The position numbers and the translations under genes were made by a program. From Robertmurraya dakarensis (GTDB lineage: Bacteria > Bacillota > Bacilli > Bacillales > Cytobacillaceae), in the NCBI RefSeq assembly GCF_900156875.1, contig NZ_LT707408.1:246958-310957 (forward strand): a stretch of DNA of 64,000 nucleotides, given 5' to 3'. The notes below the pieces were generated by a model, which did not search any database, had not been told where the DNA came from, and worked only from the letters and a program-made list of their open reading frames with translations. Positions 33,908 through 42,713 of this stretch are shown piece by piece; the stretch's first letter is position 1, and each line of letters opens with the position of its first letter.

Positions 33908-35824
33908 GTGACTGCCTTGGTAAATAAATATAAAAAACCCATTACTGCTTTAGCGTTTGTATTAATAGCCATGGGTTTTGCAGCTGGAGCGTTTAATCAT
34001 GCTGATATTAAGAATATCTTGCTCATATTTGCAACGATTTTTGCCGGTGTTCCTATTGTTATGAAAGCTTATCAGGCTATTAGAATGAATGTTTTTAGTA
34101 TTGAGCTGTTAGTCACGATTGCCGTGATCGGGGCGCTTTTTATAGGGGAATATACAGAATCATCCATTGTCACTTTCTTATTTCTATTTGGGGACTATTT
34201 AGAAGCGCGTACGTTAGAAAAAACGAGATCTTCTCTTAAAGAACTGGTTGATATGGCGCCTCAAGAGGCCACGGTTTTGAGGGATGGGAATCGAGTAACA
34301 ATCCCCGTAGAGGATGTAACAGCGGGAGATATTGTTGTCATTAGGTCTGGTGGAAAGGTTCCAGTTGACGGGAAAATTGTTTCTGGTCAAGCTTCCTTGA
34401 ATGAAGCGGCCGTAACCGGTGAATCCGTGCCTTCGTCTAAAAAGGAGAAAGATCTAGTATTTAGTGGGACGATTGTTGATCATGGCTATATTGAGATCTT
34501 AGCTGAAAAGGTGGGAGACGATACGACTTTTGCTAAAATCATTGAATTAGTGGAAGAGGCACAAGAAAACAAATCAAAAACAGAGAAATTTCTTAATAGA
34601 TTCGCAGGCTTTTATACACCGGCCGTCATAGTATTATCCATACTAGTCTATCTGTTCAGCAGAGATCTTCACCTAGCGATTACTTTTCTTGTGATTGCTT
34701 GTCCTGGCGCATTGGTTATTGGCGCCCCTGTATCGAATGTGGCGGGTATAGGGAATGGAGCGAAAAAAGGGGTGCTGGTAAAAGGCGGAGAGGTGATGGA
34801 TAAGTTCTCAAAGGTAGATACGATCGTATTTGATAAAACAGGTACACTTACAAAAGGAAAACCAGAGGTCACTGATATTAAGAGTTTTAGTCATTATCAG
34901 GAAAATGAACTTCTAAAATTAGTTGCCCAAGCTGAAATGATTTCTGAACATCATTTAGGTCAAACGATTGTTCAAGAAGCAAAAGCGAGAAATTTAAGCT
35001 TGAATCATGAACCTAAGGAAGGAAAAGTTATTAAAGGAAATGGGATTATTGCAAGGATCGACGGAAGAAAAATAGTGGTTGGAAATCGCAAATTGATAAA
35101 GGGGGAAAACATACTTTTATCAAAAGAGATCGAAAGCTATGCCCTAGAACGTGAAAGACTAGGCAATACAGCCATTTTTGCAGCTGTAGATGGGCTGATT
35201 GCCGGTGTATTTTCGATTGCTGATGAAATACGTGATGATGCAGTAGAGGCATTGGCAGAAATGAGAAGAAACGGGATTAAAAAGATGGTGATGTTAACGG
35301 GCGATAATAGACATACCGCAGAAATAGTTGCTGGTACACTTGGGTTAGATGGGTTTCACGCTGAGTTATTGCCAGGAGATAAAGTGAGATATATTCATCA
35401 ATTAAAAGCGGCAGGCCATATTGTTGCGATGGCAGGGGATGGCATTAATGATGCACCCGCAATTGCAACAGCTGATATAGGCTTGGCAATGGGTGAAGGT
35501 GGCACGGATATTTCAATGGAAACAGCTGATGTTGTTTTGATGGCAGATAAACTCATGCAATTATCTCACGCCTACTCTTTATCAAAAGCGACGATCCGAA
35601 ACATGAAGCAAAATACATTTTTTGCAGTATTCACGGTTTTTGTACTACTGCTTGGAGTTTTAAATGGGTCTGTCCATTTAGCATCCGGGATGTTTATCCA
35701 TGAAGCGAGTGTGTTATTAGTGATTTTGAATGGGATGAGATTAATCAAATTTAATCAAAAAAATACGGTGAACGTAGGAAAGTACAAGGAGCAAATGCCT
35801 ACTTCATCTATTCATGAAGTATAA
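33908..35824 (+). CDS. P1B-type metal-transporting ATPase with a CPG motif
   Basis: 638 aa, GTG start. Membrane segments flank an actuator domain (TGESVP) and the P/N domains: DKTGTLTKGKPEV with phosphorylated Asp309, MVMLTGDNRHTA, and AMAGDGINDAPA. The transmembrane metal motif is Cys265-Pro-Gly (ACPGALVIGAPVS) where copper and zinc pumps have CPC. The N-domain has SEHHLG where SEHPL is usual. There is no N-terminal HMA domain; the small HMA protein upstream probably substitutes. It exports or imports a metal ion that I cannot specify. It overlaps the in-frame upstream extension of the next regulator gene. Confidence 0.9.
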   Translation: MTALVNKYKKPITALAFVLIAMGFAAGAFNHADIKNILLIFATIFAGVPIVMKAYQAIRMNVFSIELLVTIAVIGALFIGEYTESSIVTFLFLFGDYLEARTLEKTRSSLKELVDMAPQEATVLRDGNRVTIPVEDVTAGDIVVIRSGGKVPVDGKIVSGQASLNEAAVTGESVPSSKKEKDLVFSGTIVDHGYIEILAEKVGDDTTFAKIIELVEEAQENKSKTEKFLNRFAGFYTPAVIVLSILVYLFSRDLHLAITFLVIACPGALVIGAPVSNVAGIGNGAKKGVLVKGGEVMDKFSKVDTIVFDKTGTLTKGKPEVTDIKSFSHYQENELLKLVAQAEMISEHHLGQTIVQEAKARNLSLNHEPKEGKVIKGNGIIARIDGRKIVVGNRKLIKGENILLSKEIESYALERERLGNTAIFAAVDGLIAGVFSIADEIRDDAVEALAEMRRNGIKKMVMLTGDNRHTAEIVAGTLGLDGFHAELLPGDKVRYIHQLKAAGHIVAMAGDGINDAPAIATADIGLAMGEGGTDISMETADVVLMADKLMQLSHAYSLSKATIRNMKQNTFFAVFTVFVLLLGVLNGSVHLASGMFIHEASVLLVILNGMRLIKFNQKNTVNVGKYKEQMPTSSIHEV

Positions 35825-35867
35825 TGGTTCAAAAGATAACTTTTTGTATAAGAAAGGGAGGAGAGGA

Positions 35868-36563
35868 ATGGCTGAAAAAAGGGCTTGTAACCATAGCTGC
35901 GCACATCAAGCGTGTATCTCGCTGGTTCCTATTTTTAATCATTTGGAACCAGCGCAAATGGATGAAATTATGCAAACTGTCCAACCTGGCTCTTATAAAA
36001 AGGGGGAAGTTATTTATCGTGCTGGAGATCAATCAGATTCCTTATATATCGTTAATAAAGGGAAAATAAGGATATATCGTTTATCTGAATCCGGGAAGGA
36101 ACAGCTTGTGCGGATTTTGAATCCGGGTAATTTCACCGGTGAGTTAGCATTGTTTCAAGAAAACGTTCATGAAGCCTATGCGGAAGCCGTTGTTGATACA
36201 GAAGTTTGTACGATTAAGCGATCAGATCTACAGGAATTTCTTATAAAATATCCATCCATTTCATTGAAGATTTTAAGTGAATTTTCTAATCGTCTCGAAA
36301 AATCGGAGAGGCAGACTGCCCGCTTTGCGACTGAGAGAGTCGAAACACGTATAGCTCTATTTTTGGCTGAGTGTGTAGAAGATCAAGATGGTTCCCTTCA
36401 TATTCAATTACCTATGAGCAAGAAAGATTTAGCTTCTTATTTAGGGACAACGCCGGAAACGATTAGCCGTCGGTTGACTGCATTTGAGGAGCAGGGCTTA
36501 ATTAAACAGGTAGGTCAGCGGAAAATGGAGATTTTGAAGTTGGATGACTTGCTTCTTATATAA
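35868..36563 (+). CDS. Crp/Fnr-family regulator of the metal ATPase genes (FLP-like)
   Basis: 231 aa from ATG 35868, which follows GGGAGGAGAG; the frame extends upstream into the ATPase gene without an RBS. The N terminus has CNHSCAHQAC, a three-cysteine cluster, followed by the cNMP-like barrel (GEVIYRAGDQSDSLYIVNKGKIRIYR) and a C-terminal HTH (MSKKDLASYLGTTPETISRRLTAFEEQGLI). The cysteines could bind a metal, an iron-sulfur cluster or form a redox disulfide as in the Lactobacillus FLP protein. The TTGAT-N4-GTCAA sites upstream are the likely targets. It is the end of the HMA-ATPase group. Confidence 0.85.
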   Translation: MAEKRACNHSCAHQACISLVPIFNHLEPAQMDEIMQTVQPGSYKKGEVIYRAGDQSDSLYIVNKGKIRIYRLSESGKEQLVRILNPGNFTGELALFQENVHEAYAEAVVDTEVCTIKRSDLQEFLIKYPSISLKILSEFSNRLEKSERQTARFATERVETRIALFLAECVEDQDGSLHIQLPMSKKDLASYLGTTPETISRRLTAFEEQGLIKQVGQRKMEILKLDDLLLI

Positions 36564-36799
36564 ACGTTATTATTCAAACTTTTAAGAGGAGTGTTTTTGT
36601 GGTAACCAAACAAGAAATGCCGGTGTTGAAGGAAATATGGAAGTTGACGAGAGGCTGGGAACTTTAGTTAACCTAGTTTTATGAGAAAACTCTTTATGGG
36701 GCCTTCAAATCAGGAGTGTCCCTTCTTTGAGGTACTCAAGGCCCCTTCAAGGAGCCCTCAAAATCAAGAATATCATTTTTAACGGTCCCCAACCCCTTA
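36564..36799. other. Convergent gap with a 22-codon ORF and an inverted repeat
   Basis: A GTG ORF (36600-36668) follows AGAGGAG and encodes 22 aa (MVTKQEMPVLKEIWKLTRGW plus EL). It could be a truncated gene start. GGGGCCTT (36698-36705) pairs with AAGGCCCC (36738-36745), with no T-run. No other gene is supported. Confidence 0.4.
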
Positions 36800-37243
36800 T
36801 CATTCAAGCGCTGCACGAAATAAATTGTATAACTCATCTTTGTTATCTACAAAATCCGCTAAGGTATACTCATTCAAAACAGCTAGGAAAGCATGAAGTG
36901 CTTGGTTTAAAGCGTGTTTTAGTTTACACGAAGGCGAAATGGCGCAATATCCTCCGCCTTGCTGAAAACAATCAACAATATGAAAATCTTCCTCGGTTTT
37001 AGAAACAACTTCCCCGATATTTATATCCTTTGGCTTTTTTGCAAGCTTCATGCCGCCATTTCGACCCCGAATCGTCTCAATATACCCAAGCTGGCCAAGA
37101 TGATGGATGATCTTCATCAGATGGTTTTTAGAGATATCATAGGTTTCGGCAATTTCTTTTATCGTACTCAATTCCCCGTCTTTTTTAAGAGCTAAGAATA
37201 TCAAAACTCGTAAGGAATAATCCGTATAATTCGTTAACCTCAT
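36800..37243 (-). CDS. nsrR: Nitric-oxide-sensing repressor NsrR (Rrf2 family)
   Basis: 147 aa Rrf2-family winged-helix repressor. The N-terminal HTH is MRLTNYTDYSLRVLIFLAL to IAETYDISKNHLMKIIHHL. Cys92, Cys100 and Cys106 fall at exactly the cluster-ligand positions of B. subtilis NsrR, and Asp8, the fourth ligand, is also present. Nitric oxide damages the 4Fe-4S cluster and relieves repression. It is divergent from hmp, which carries an NsrR-type box. Confidence 0.94.
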   Translation of the reverse strand: MRLTNYTDYSLRVLIFLALKKDGELSTIKEIAETYDISKNHLMKIIHHLGQLGYIETIRGRNGGMKLAKKPKDINIGEVVSKTEEDFHIVDCFQQGGGYCAISPSCKLKHALNQALHAFLAVLNEYTLADFVDNKDELYNLFRAALE

Positions 37244-37327
37244 AGTAAAAAATCCCCTTTGTGTGAGATTGTTTTTATTATAGCACTAAGTTATTTGTAC
37301 AAGCTCTAAATTGTGACAGTTTTATGA

Positions 37328-37350
37328 AAGATGTATTCCTAATATATCTT
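37328..37350. promoter_or_regulatory. NsrR operator upstream of hmp
   Basis: An 11-1-11 palindrome: AAGATGTATTC, C, TAATATATCTT (9 of 11 positions symmetric), close to the AAGATGYATTT-type NsrR site. It lies between divergent nsrR and hmp, 65 bases before the hmp start. Confidence 0.75.
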
Positions 37351-37414
37351 TTATTATCACTATTGTTATATTATAAAGATGTAAATTAAATATATGTTTT
37401 AAGGGGATGGACTA

Positions 37415-38632
37415 ATGTTAAGTGAAAAGACAATTGAAATCGTAAAAAGTACAGTACCTGTACTGGAAAAACACGGGAAAGATATCACAACTCGTTTCTA
37501 TCAGCTAATGTTTAGTAATCATCCGGAACTATTGAATATTTTTAATCATGCCAATCAAAGACAAGGGCGCCAACAAACCGCACTGGCTAACACCGTTTAC
37601 GCAGCAGCAGCTAATATTGATAACTTAGGGGCGATTATTCCAGTAGTAAAACAAATCGGTGAGAAACACCGTGCATTAGGAGTTCTTCCTGAACATTATC
37701 CAATTGTTGGAGAAAATCTATTAGCAGCGATTAAAGCTGTATTAGGGGATGCTGCAACTGATGAAATTATCAATGCTTGGGCTGAAGCATATGGTGTGAT
37801 TGCCGACGCATTTATCGGAATTGAGGCAGAAATGTATACAGAAGCAAAGGAACAGCAAGGTGGCTGGGAAGGCTTCCGAAACTTTATCGTTGATAAAAAG
37901 GTAAAAGAAAGTGAGGTTATTACTTCTTTTTACTTAAAACCAGAGGATGGAAAAGAAATTGCTGATTATCAAGCAGGACAATACCTTACTTTAAAAGTAC
38001 AGCCTGAAGGTGAAACATATACCCATATTCGCCATTACAGTTTATCAGACGCACCAGGAAAAGATTATTACCGCATCAGTGTGAAACGTGAAGAAAAGGG
38101 TGTAGTCTCTAATTTCTTACACAATTCTGTTCAAGAAGGAGATATTATCGCCGCTAGCGCACCAGCGGGAGACTTTGTACTTGAAGAAAACGATACGCCT
38201 GCTGTTTTAATCAGCGGTGGAGTCGGTTTAACACCAATGGTCAGCATGCTGCACACGATTGTTGAGAAGCAGCCTGAACGGGAAGTAACATTTATTCATG
38301 GTGCATTGAACAGCGACGTACATGCCTTGAGAGAAGAAGTTGCAGAATTAGCCAGCAAAAATGAGAATGTAAAGAGCTTTGTTGCTTATTCTGAACCAAA
38401 TGCGGAAGATCGTGAAAGTAAGAACTATGATAAAGAGGGCTTTATTGATTTAGGATGGTTGAAATCAATTGTCTCAACTAATCAAGCAGACTTTTATTTC
38501 TGTGGACCTGTGCCGTTTATGAAATTGATGTACAGATACTTAAAAGAATGGGGAGTACCACAGGAGAATGTACATTTTGAATTTTTCGGACCGGCAAGTC
38601 AACTAGAGGAAGAACCAGTAACAACAGCATAA
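37415..38632 (+). CDS. hmp: Flavohaemoglobin, nitric oxide dioxygenase
   Basis: 405 aa. The N-terminal globin domain (residues 1-140) has the haem pocket with HRALGVLPEHYPIVGENLL; the FAD domain has RHYSLSD, and the NAD domain has ISGGVGLTPMVSML and FYFCGPVPFM. It converts nitric oxide and oxygen to nitrate, protecting the cell from NO made during nitrate respiration. It sits beside nsrR and downstream of the nar genes. RBS AAGGGGATGG. A terminator follows. Confidence 0.96.
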   Translation: MLSEKTIEIVKSTVPVLEKHGKDITTRFYQLMFSNHPELLNIFNHANQRQGRQQTALANTVYAAAANIDNLGAIIPVVKQIGEKHRALGVLPEHYPIVGENLLAAIKAVLGDAATDEIINAWAEAYGVIADAFIGIEAEMYTEAKEQQGGWEGFRNFIVDKKVKESEVITSFYLKPEDGKEIADYQAGQYLTLKVQPEGETYTHIRHYSLSDAPGKDYYRISVKREEKGVVSNFLHNSVQEGDIIAASAPAGDFVLEENDTPAVLISGGVGLTPMVSMLHTIVEKQPEREVTFIHGALNSDVHALREEVAELASKNENVKSFVAYSEPNAEDRESKNYDKEGFIDLGWLKSIVSTNQADFYFCGPVPFMKLMYRYLKEWGVPQENVHFEFFGPASQLEEEPVTTA

Positions 38633-38636
38633 AAAA

Positions 38637-38672
38637 GAGGATCGTCTTAGGAGTAAGGCGATCCCTTTATAT
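38637..38672 (+). terminator. Terminator of hmp
   Basis: AGGATCG-CTTA pairs with TAAG-CGATCCC around GGAG, followed by TTTATAT. Confidence 0.75.
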
Positions 38673-38695
38673 ATTTTCACTTTTTACACTTAACA

Positions 38696-38827
38696 TCAAT
38701 GAGTTACTTCAGAATTATGTATTAAAATGATATCGAAACGATTGATTTTACTTTTAATTTCCCAATACCCAGAGTCATATTTATGAAGAATATAATAGGC
38801 CTCTCCCTGATAAAAAACTTCTTCCAT
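38696..38827 (-). CDS. Small ORF, 43 aa, unknown function
   Basis: ATG at 38827 follows a strong site, GGAGGG plus 6 bases. It encodes 43 aa starting MEEVFYQGEAYYILHKYDSG and ending IHNSEVTH. It is aromatic-rich, without a signal or membrane segment, and reads like a small alpha/beta domain. It has a convincing translation start but no conserved context; the larger ORF on the other strand at 38783-38995 is low-complexity and lacks an RBS. Confidence 0.5.
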   Translation of the reverse strand: MEEVFYQGEAYYILHKYDSGYWEIKSKINRFDIILIHNSEVTH

Positions 38828-38971
38828 TTTAATCCCTCCGTGTTATTGTTTTATTCCACCTTCTCTTACCCCGGAATGGTTAAGGGTAAACCTCTTATGA
38901 AAAAAACAATAAAAAAAAAATCCTTTTTTGAATTCCAAGCCCTTTTTACTTTGTTACACATTTATTTTTTT

Positions 38972-39082
38972 TCAATAATATTTATTATGTTCTAAAGAAT
39001 AGTATTTATTTAATTTAAATTGTGCTTTTCTAAGCATCTGATAAACATAACCCCTACTTGTGCCGATATGAATAGCAATTCT
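38972..39082 (-). pseudogene. Relic of a helix-turn-helix protein
   Basis: A frame between stop codons reads RIAIHIGTSRGYVYQML followed by RKAQFKLN, a typical HTH of a transposase- or regulator-type protein. The part upstream is broken by two stop codons within 15 bases. It is a short remnant. Confidence 0.4.
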
Positions 39083-39644
39083 TTACACGGTTTACCCCTT
39101 TAGTGGACACCTGAAATTATAAAGTGGATTCAGAAACTGGCAAGGGACATTGTTCCATTAAAGCGCCATTTAATGGAATAATACTTCTAAATCTACTTAC
39201 TATATATATCTTGTATGGGACTGTAAAAAATACAATTAAATTAGAGAAGGAGTTTCCTATAATCGTAAAAAAGGGGTATGTTAAGGAAATCTAAATATAA
39301 AAAACTCTAATATTTCCAAGTGTTGTCAGCGAGAAAAAAATAAATCTGCAATTAACAAGAATAATGATAAAGAAAGAAGGACTGTAAAATTATGGTTCCA
39401 ATTACCTTTGATATGCCCAAAACACTCATGTCTTATTTTTGTTGCAGACGTAAATCAGTGTGTTTGATCTAGCGGCTAATTTCTCTCAACGTTTTTATTT
39501 CCGTTTGTATTTCCAAATGGATATTTTAATTTTAATTAGTCTTCACACTCGTTTTAATAAACAAACGTGATGAAACTCCAACTATCTTATGATCGTTATA
39601 ATCGAAGGGCTTGACAGATATCATTTTTATTTGAGAAAACATCG
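39083..39644. other. Gene-poor, probably decayed region
   Basis: No intact gene seen. It contains a perfect 10-base inverted repeat, TTCCATTAAA (39153-39162) with TTTAATGGAA (39169-39178) around GCGCCA, and many stop codons in all frames. Together with the HTH relic it looks like the remains of mobile DNA. Confidence 0.5.
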
Positions 39645-40490
39645 TTATTGATTTATACGAAGGGATTCTCCATCACTAAAAATAAGAATGTCCCCATTTC
39701 TCGTTACATAAACTTCCGTCCCCAATTGTTTTAGAACGTCTATTACCTCTTTTTCTTCTGGGTTTTTATCTGAAGAAGTGATAACAGCGTATTTAGGATG
39801 GATTAAGGTGAAAAATTCTGTACTTTTGTCATTATAACGTCCATGATGGGGTACCTTTAAAAGGGTATGCTCCAAATTTCCTGATTCAATTAGTTCTGTA
39901 AGACGTTTTTCTTCTGCGTCTCCGGCAAACAAAAATCTATTCTTTCCGTGTTCTACACTGATTACGAGTGAATAATCATTGTCCCCAGAATAAGTATCTT
40001 TACGTGGAGGATCAATGGTAAATTGAGCAGTCCCCACCTTAAAAATAAAAACATTTGTTAATTTAAGGGGAGCTATGTCATGATCTTCTAGTGCCACCAT
40101 ATACTTTTTGTAATCCTTACTATCACTCTCGTAATTTGGAGAAATGACATTCAATACCTCAACTTCATTTAAAATTGTATCAACTCCTCCTACATGATCT
40201 TTGTCAAAATGAGTTAGTATCAAATAATCAATCATAGTTATCTTATTTTTTTCCATGTAATCAATTATCTCTTCTCCATCCTCATCTTCCCCTGTATCAA
40301 TCAGAACCGTTTGATCTCCCATGCTCAAGAGGATACTATCGGCTTTACCGATTTTAAAAATAACGATATCTAAGTTATCTTTTACCCCGTTTTCGTTTGT
40401 AACCTTTGAAGCACTATAGCTACAACCACCTATTAAATTAGAGATAAATAAACTCAAGCATACGATAATCACATTCTTGATGCTAATCAA
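39645..40490 (-). CDS. Lipoprotein of the metallo-beta-lactamase fold, ComEC-C-terminal type
   Basis: 281 aa, TTG start behind GAGGATAG. The signal peptide has the lipobox IGGC (Cys23). The rest is an MBL hydrolase of the type found at the ComEC C terminus: VLIDTGEDEDG, the metal motif THFDKDHVGG, LFAGDAEEKRL, and VPHHGRYNDKSTEFF. It is thus a lipid-anchored surface hydrolase; extracellular nucleic acid or a phosphodiester is a possible substrate (inference). It is transcribed alone, behind the CotH gene and its terminator. Confidence 0.85.
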   Translation of the reverse strand: MISIKNVIIVCLSLFISNLIGGCSYSASKVTNENGVKDNLDIVIFKIGKADSILLSMGDQTVLIDTGEDEDGEEIIDYMEKNKITMIDYLILTHFDKDHVGGVDTILNEVEVLNVISPNYESDSKDYKKYMVALEDHDIAPLKLTNVFIFKVGTAQFTIDPPRKDTYSGDNDYSLVISVEHGKNRFLFAGDAEEKRLTELIESGNLEHTLLKVPHHGRYNDKSTEFFTLIHPKYAVITSSDKNPEEKEVIDVLKQLGTEVYVTRNGDILIFSDGESLRINQ

Positions 40491-40616
40491 CTATCCTCAC
40501 CTCATAACGTTGATCTTCTGTTTTTTCTATATAAAAAGTTAGTTATCTTAAAATCCAATTAAAATTTAATATAAAATCCTATTCTTTTTTAGATAAAAGA
40601 GTCACAATGTCGAAAA

Positions 40617-40652
40617 ATAAAAAACCGATTTCTAGACTTGAAACCGGTTTTC
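40617..40652 (-). terminator. Terminator of the VTC-DUF4956-CotH operon
   Basis: AAAACCGATTTC and GAAACCGGTTTT form a 12-base stem (one G-U); on the minus strand it is followed by TTATTTTT. Confidence 0.85.
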
Positions 40653-40656
40653 TAAT

Positions 40657-42612
40657 TTATCTGCCAATTCGTCGTATAAAAACGATAGCCACCAGTACTA
40701 TTGATAAATAGATTAGAAGCTGATACACATCTGTTTTGGTGAATTCACCAGTTGCCTCCTCCGTATTGCTTGCTTCATTATTCATCATTGATCTATCCCT
40801 GCTGCCATTAGTACCTCCAGGACCTTGCATATCCATATTTTCCATTTGTTCAGCTAAATAGGATTTTTTCTCGTCTGTTGTCATCAAGTCAAAGTCCTCT
40901 GGTATTGTAATAGGGAAATTACCGTCTTGAATTCTCTCTAAAAATTGCTCAAATTCTTCGTCTGTCATCGAGTTAATGTCAAAAACGCCGCGCATTCCTT
41001 CATTCATTTGTGGGGCATTGCCGTTTTGGAAGGGCTCTCCATTGGCATTTGGCCGACCTGCTTGACCGTCCATTCCAGGCATCATGGAAGATGTTTGTGG
41101 TGATTGAACAACAAGTTCGCCAGATAGCTGTGCTAAGATAGACTCACTACGTTGTTTTGCAAATTCAGGTAAACTATTATCTCCACTAACGCCTTCTAAA
41201 AACTTTTCCGTTGTTGAAAATTTTGAAGGATCTTCTTCAATATAAGGCTCTAGTAGTTCTCCTAACTTCGTTGTAATGGTAGTAACATTTTCTTCGGTTA
41301 AAATTTCTTCAGCAATTTGTCCTAGATACGTTTCATACTGTTCGACGAGGGCTTCATCACTTAATAACACATTCAATAATGGCCGATCGGTTAAGGAAGT
41401 CCCTGAAACTGGCTCATAAATGCTAAAGTTAATCGCATCTTCAGACAGTAACTCTCCTGACCCCATCATCATCCCGCCATTTTGCTGGTCTCCTCCTGGT
41501 AGCATAGGGGGCTGTCCATTTTCAACTGCCTGACCATTGCCAGGCTCCATTTTTTCATCATTCTGCTGTCTATTTGGCATTTGTGCTGGATCAAAACCTT
41601 GGGCTTGCCGAGCATCCTGCTCATTAGTCATTTCGCCGGATGTATCAGCATTCGGAGCCATAGGAGCGCGGCCACCTCCACCCATTCCTATACCAAATCC
41701 ACCAAAGGACATATTATAATCCCACGGTAAAATGGAAAAGACACCGTCTTCATCCTCATATAAATAATAATTATGCTTCATCTGCCCTTGGTAGCTATCA
41801 AGACTAACTAGTGCTGTATTCATAGCAAAATACATGAGCATTTGATCTGTATTCAAATATTCTTCATATCCATCACCATCATTAATTGCTTTAATCATGG
41901 AGATCAGCTTCGAGTCATCGGTGTTATCTTCATTCATTTTTACTTCTATTCCTTCGTAATCTTCTAGAGAATCACTAATGTACACAAGATCGCTTCCTGT
42001 ACCATCAGGCTTATACAAATAACCTTTTGATGTATGATAATTCTGGGCAATGAATGTTTCATCGATTGCCTCTACACCCAGCATGAGCCCATAATAATCA
42101 CCGTTCACCATGACCTTCACATACGAATGAGCAGGGGTTGCTATACCCATTTGCTCCATTAACTCGTATGAAACGAATTCCTTCATTTGAGTGGAGTCAC
42201 TAAAATTATTATTTAAATTTAATTTTGTTAAACCGTAATAACTTTGAGTAGAATCATAGTAATTAAAGTCAACTTTTAAGCTATAGCGCTCCGAATCACT
42301 CCGCACTACCGAAGTTAAAGAAGAATTTCCTTTCGTTCGAATGGCTGCATTAGAAATCGTTTCTCCATTAATGGTAACGGAAGCTTCCTTGTATTCTTCA
42401 GCTGCTGGATTTGCCAAAATATCTGCCCAATCTTCCTCATCAATTGTAATATCAATGGTTGTAACGATATCTTCATTAAATAGCTTTTTATTATATGAAT
42501 AAGCTGGGTCTGTATTTTCAAGGTCAAATAATTGAACCAAATAAATAGCCCCTATAACTAAGACAATTGCAGCAATCATCGGAAAAATAATCCATCGCAT
42601 TTTAACTGGCAT
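40657..42612 (-). CDS. CotH kinase family protein, membrane-anchored
   Basis: 651 aa. An N-terminal membrane segment (about residues 7-28) and a C-terminal one (about 628-645) enclose a large external part. It contains the CotH-type kinase-fold domain: VRSDSERYSLKVDFNYYD, YGLMLGVEAIDETFI, GYLYKPDGTGSDL, HNYYLYEDEDGVFSILPWDYNMSFGGFG. A Gly/Met/Gln/Asn-rich insertion (about residues 300-375) and a second Met/Asn-rich stretch near 510-540 are low complexity. CotH of spores phosphorylates coat proteins; this longer, doubly anchored form belongs to the type found with VTC and DUF4956 genes. The substrate is unknown. Confidence 0.85.
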   Translation of the reverse strand: MPVKMRWIIFPMIAAIVLVIGAIYLVQLFDLENTDPAYSYNKKLFNEDIVTTIDITIDEEDWADILANPAAEEYKEASVTINGETISNAAIRTKGNSSLTSVVRSDSERYSLKVDFNYYDSTQSYYGLTKLNLNNNFSDSTQMKEFVSYELMEQMGIATPAHSYVKVMVNGDYYGLMLGVEAIDETFIAQNYHTSKGYLYKPDGTGSDLVYISDSLEDYEGIEVKMNEDNTDDSKLISMIKAINDGDGYEEYLNTDQMLMYFAMNTALVSLDSYQGQMKHNYYLYEDEDGVFSILPWDYNMSFGGFGIGMGGGGRAPMAPNADTSGEMTNEQDARQAQGFDPAQMPNRQQNDEKMEPGNGQAVENGQPPMLPGGDQQNGGMMMGSGELLSEDAINFSIYEPVSGTSLTDRPLLNVLLSDEALVEQYETYLGQIAEEILTEENVTTITTKLGELLEPYIEEDPSKFSTTEKFLEGVSGDNSLPEFAKQRSESILAQLSGELVVQSPQTSSMMPGMDGQAGRPNANGEPFQNGNAPQMNEGMRGVFDINSMTDEEFEQFLERIQDGNFPITIPEDFDLMTTDEKKSYLAEQMENMDMQGPGGTNGSRDRSMMNNEASNTEEATGEFTKTDVYQLLIYLSIVLVAIVFIRRIGR

Positions 42613-42713
42613 AATCTACCCTCCACTCATGTTTATTTTTCCTATATGAAAATATCAAAAATTATTAACTTTGGCGGCAATCCTGCCGCCATGTCAATAA
42701 GACCTAAATGAGT

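Noticed and set aside
38783..38995. 70-codon plus-strand frame after hmp
   Set aside because: Low-complexity Phe/Leu/Lys composition, no RBS, and overlap with the better-supported minus-strand 43-codon ORF.
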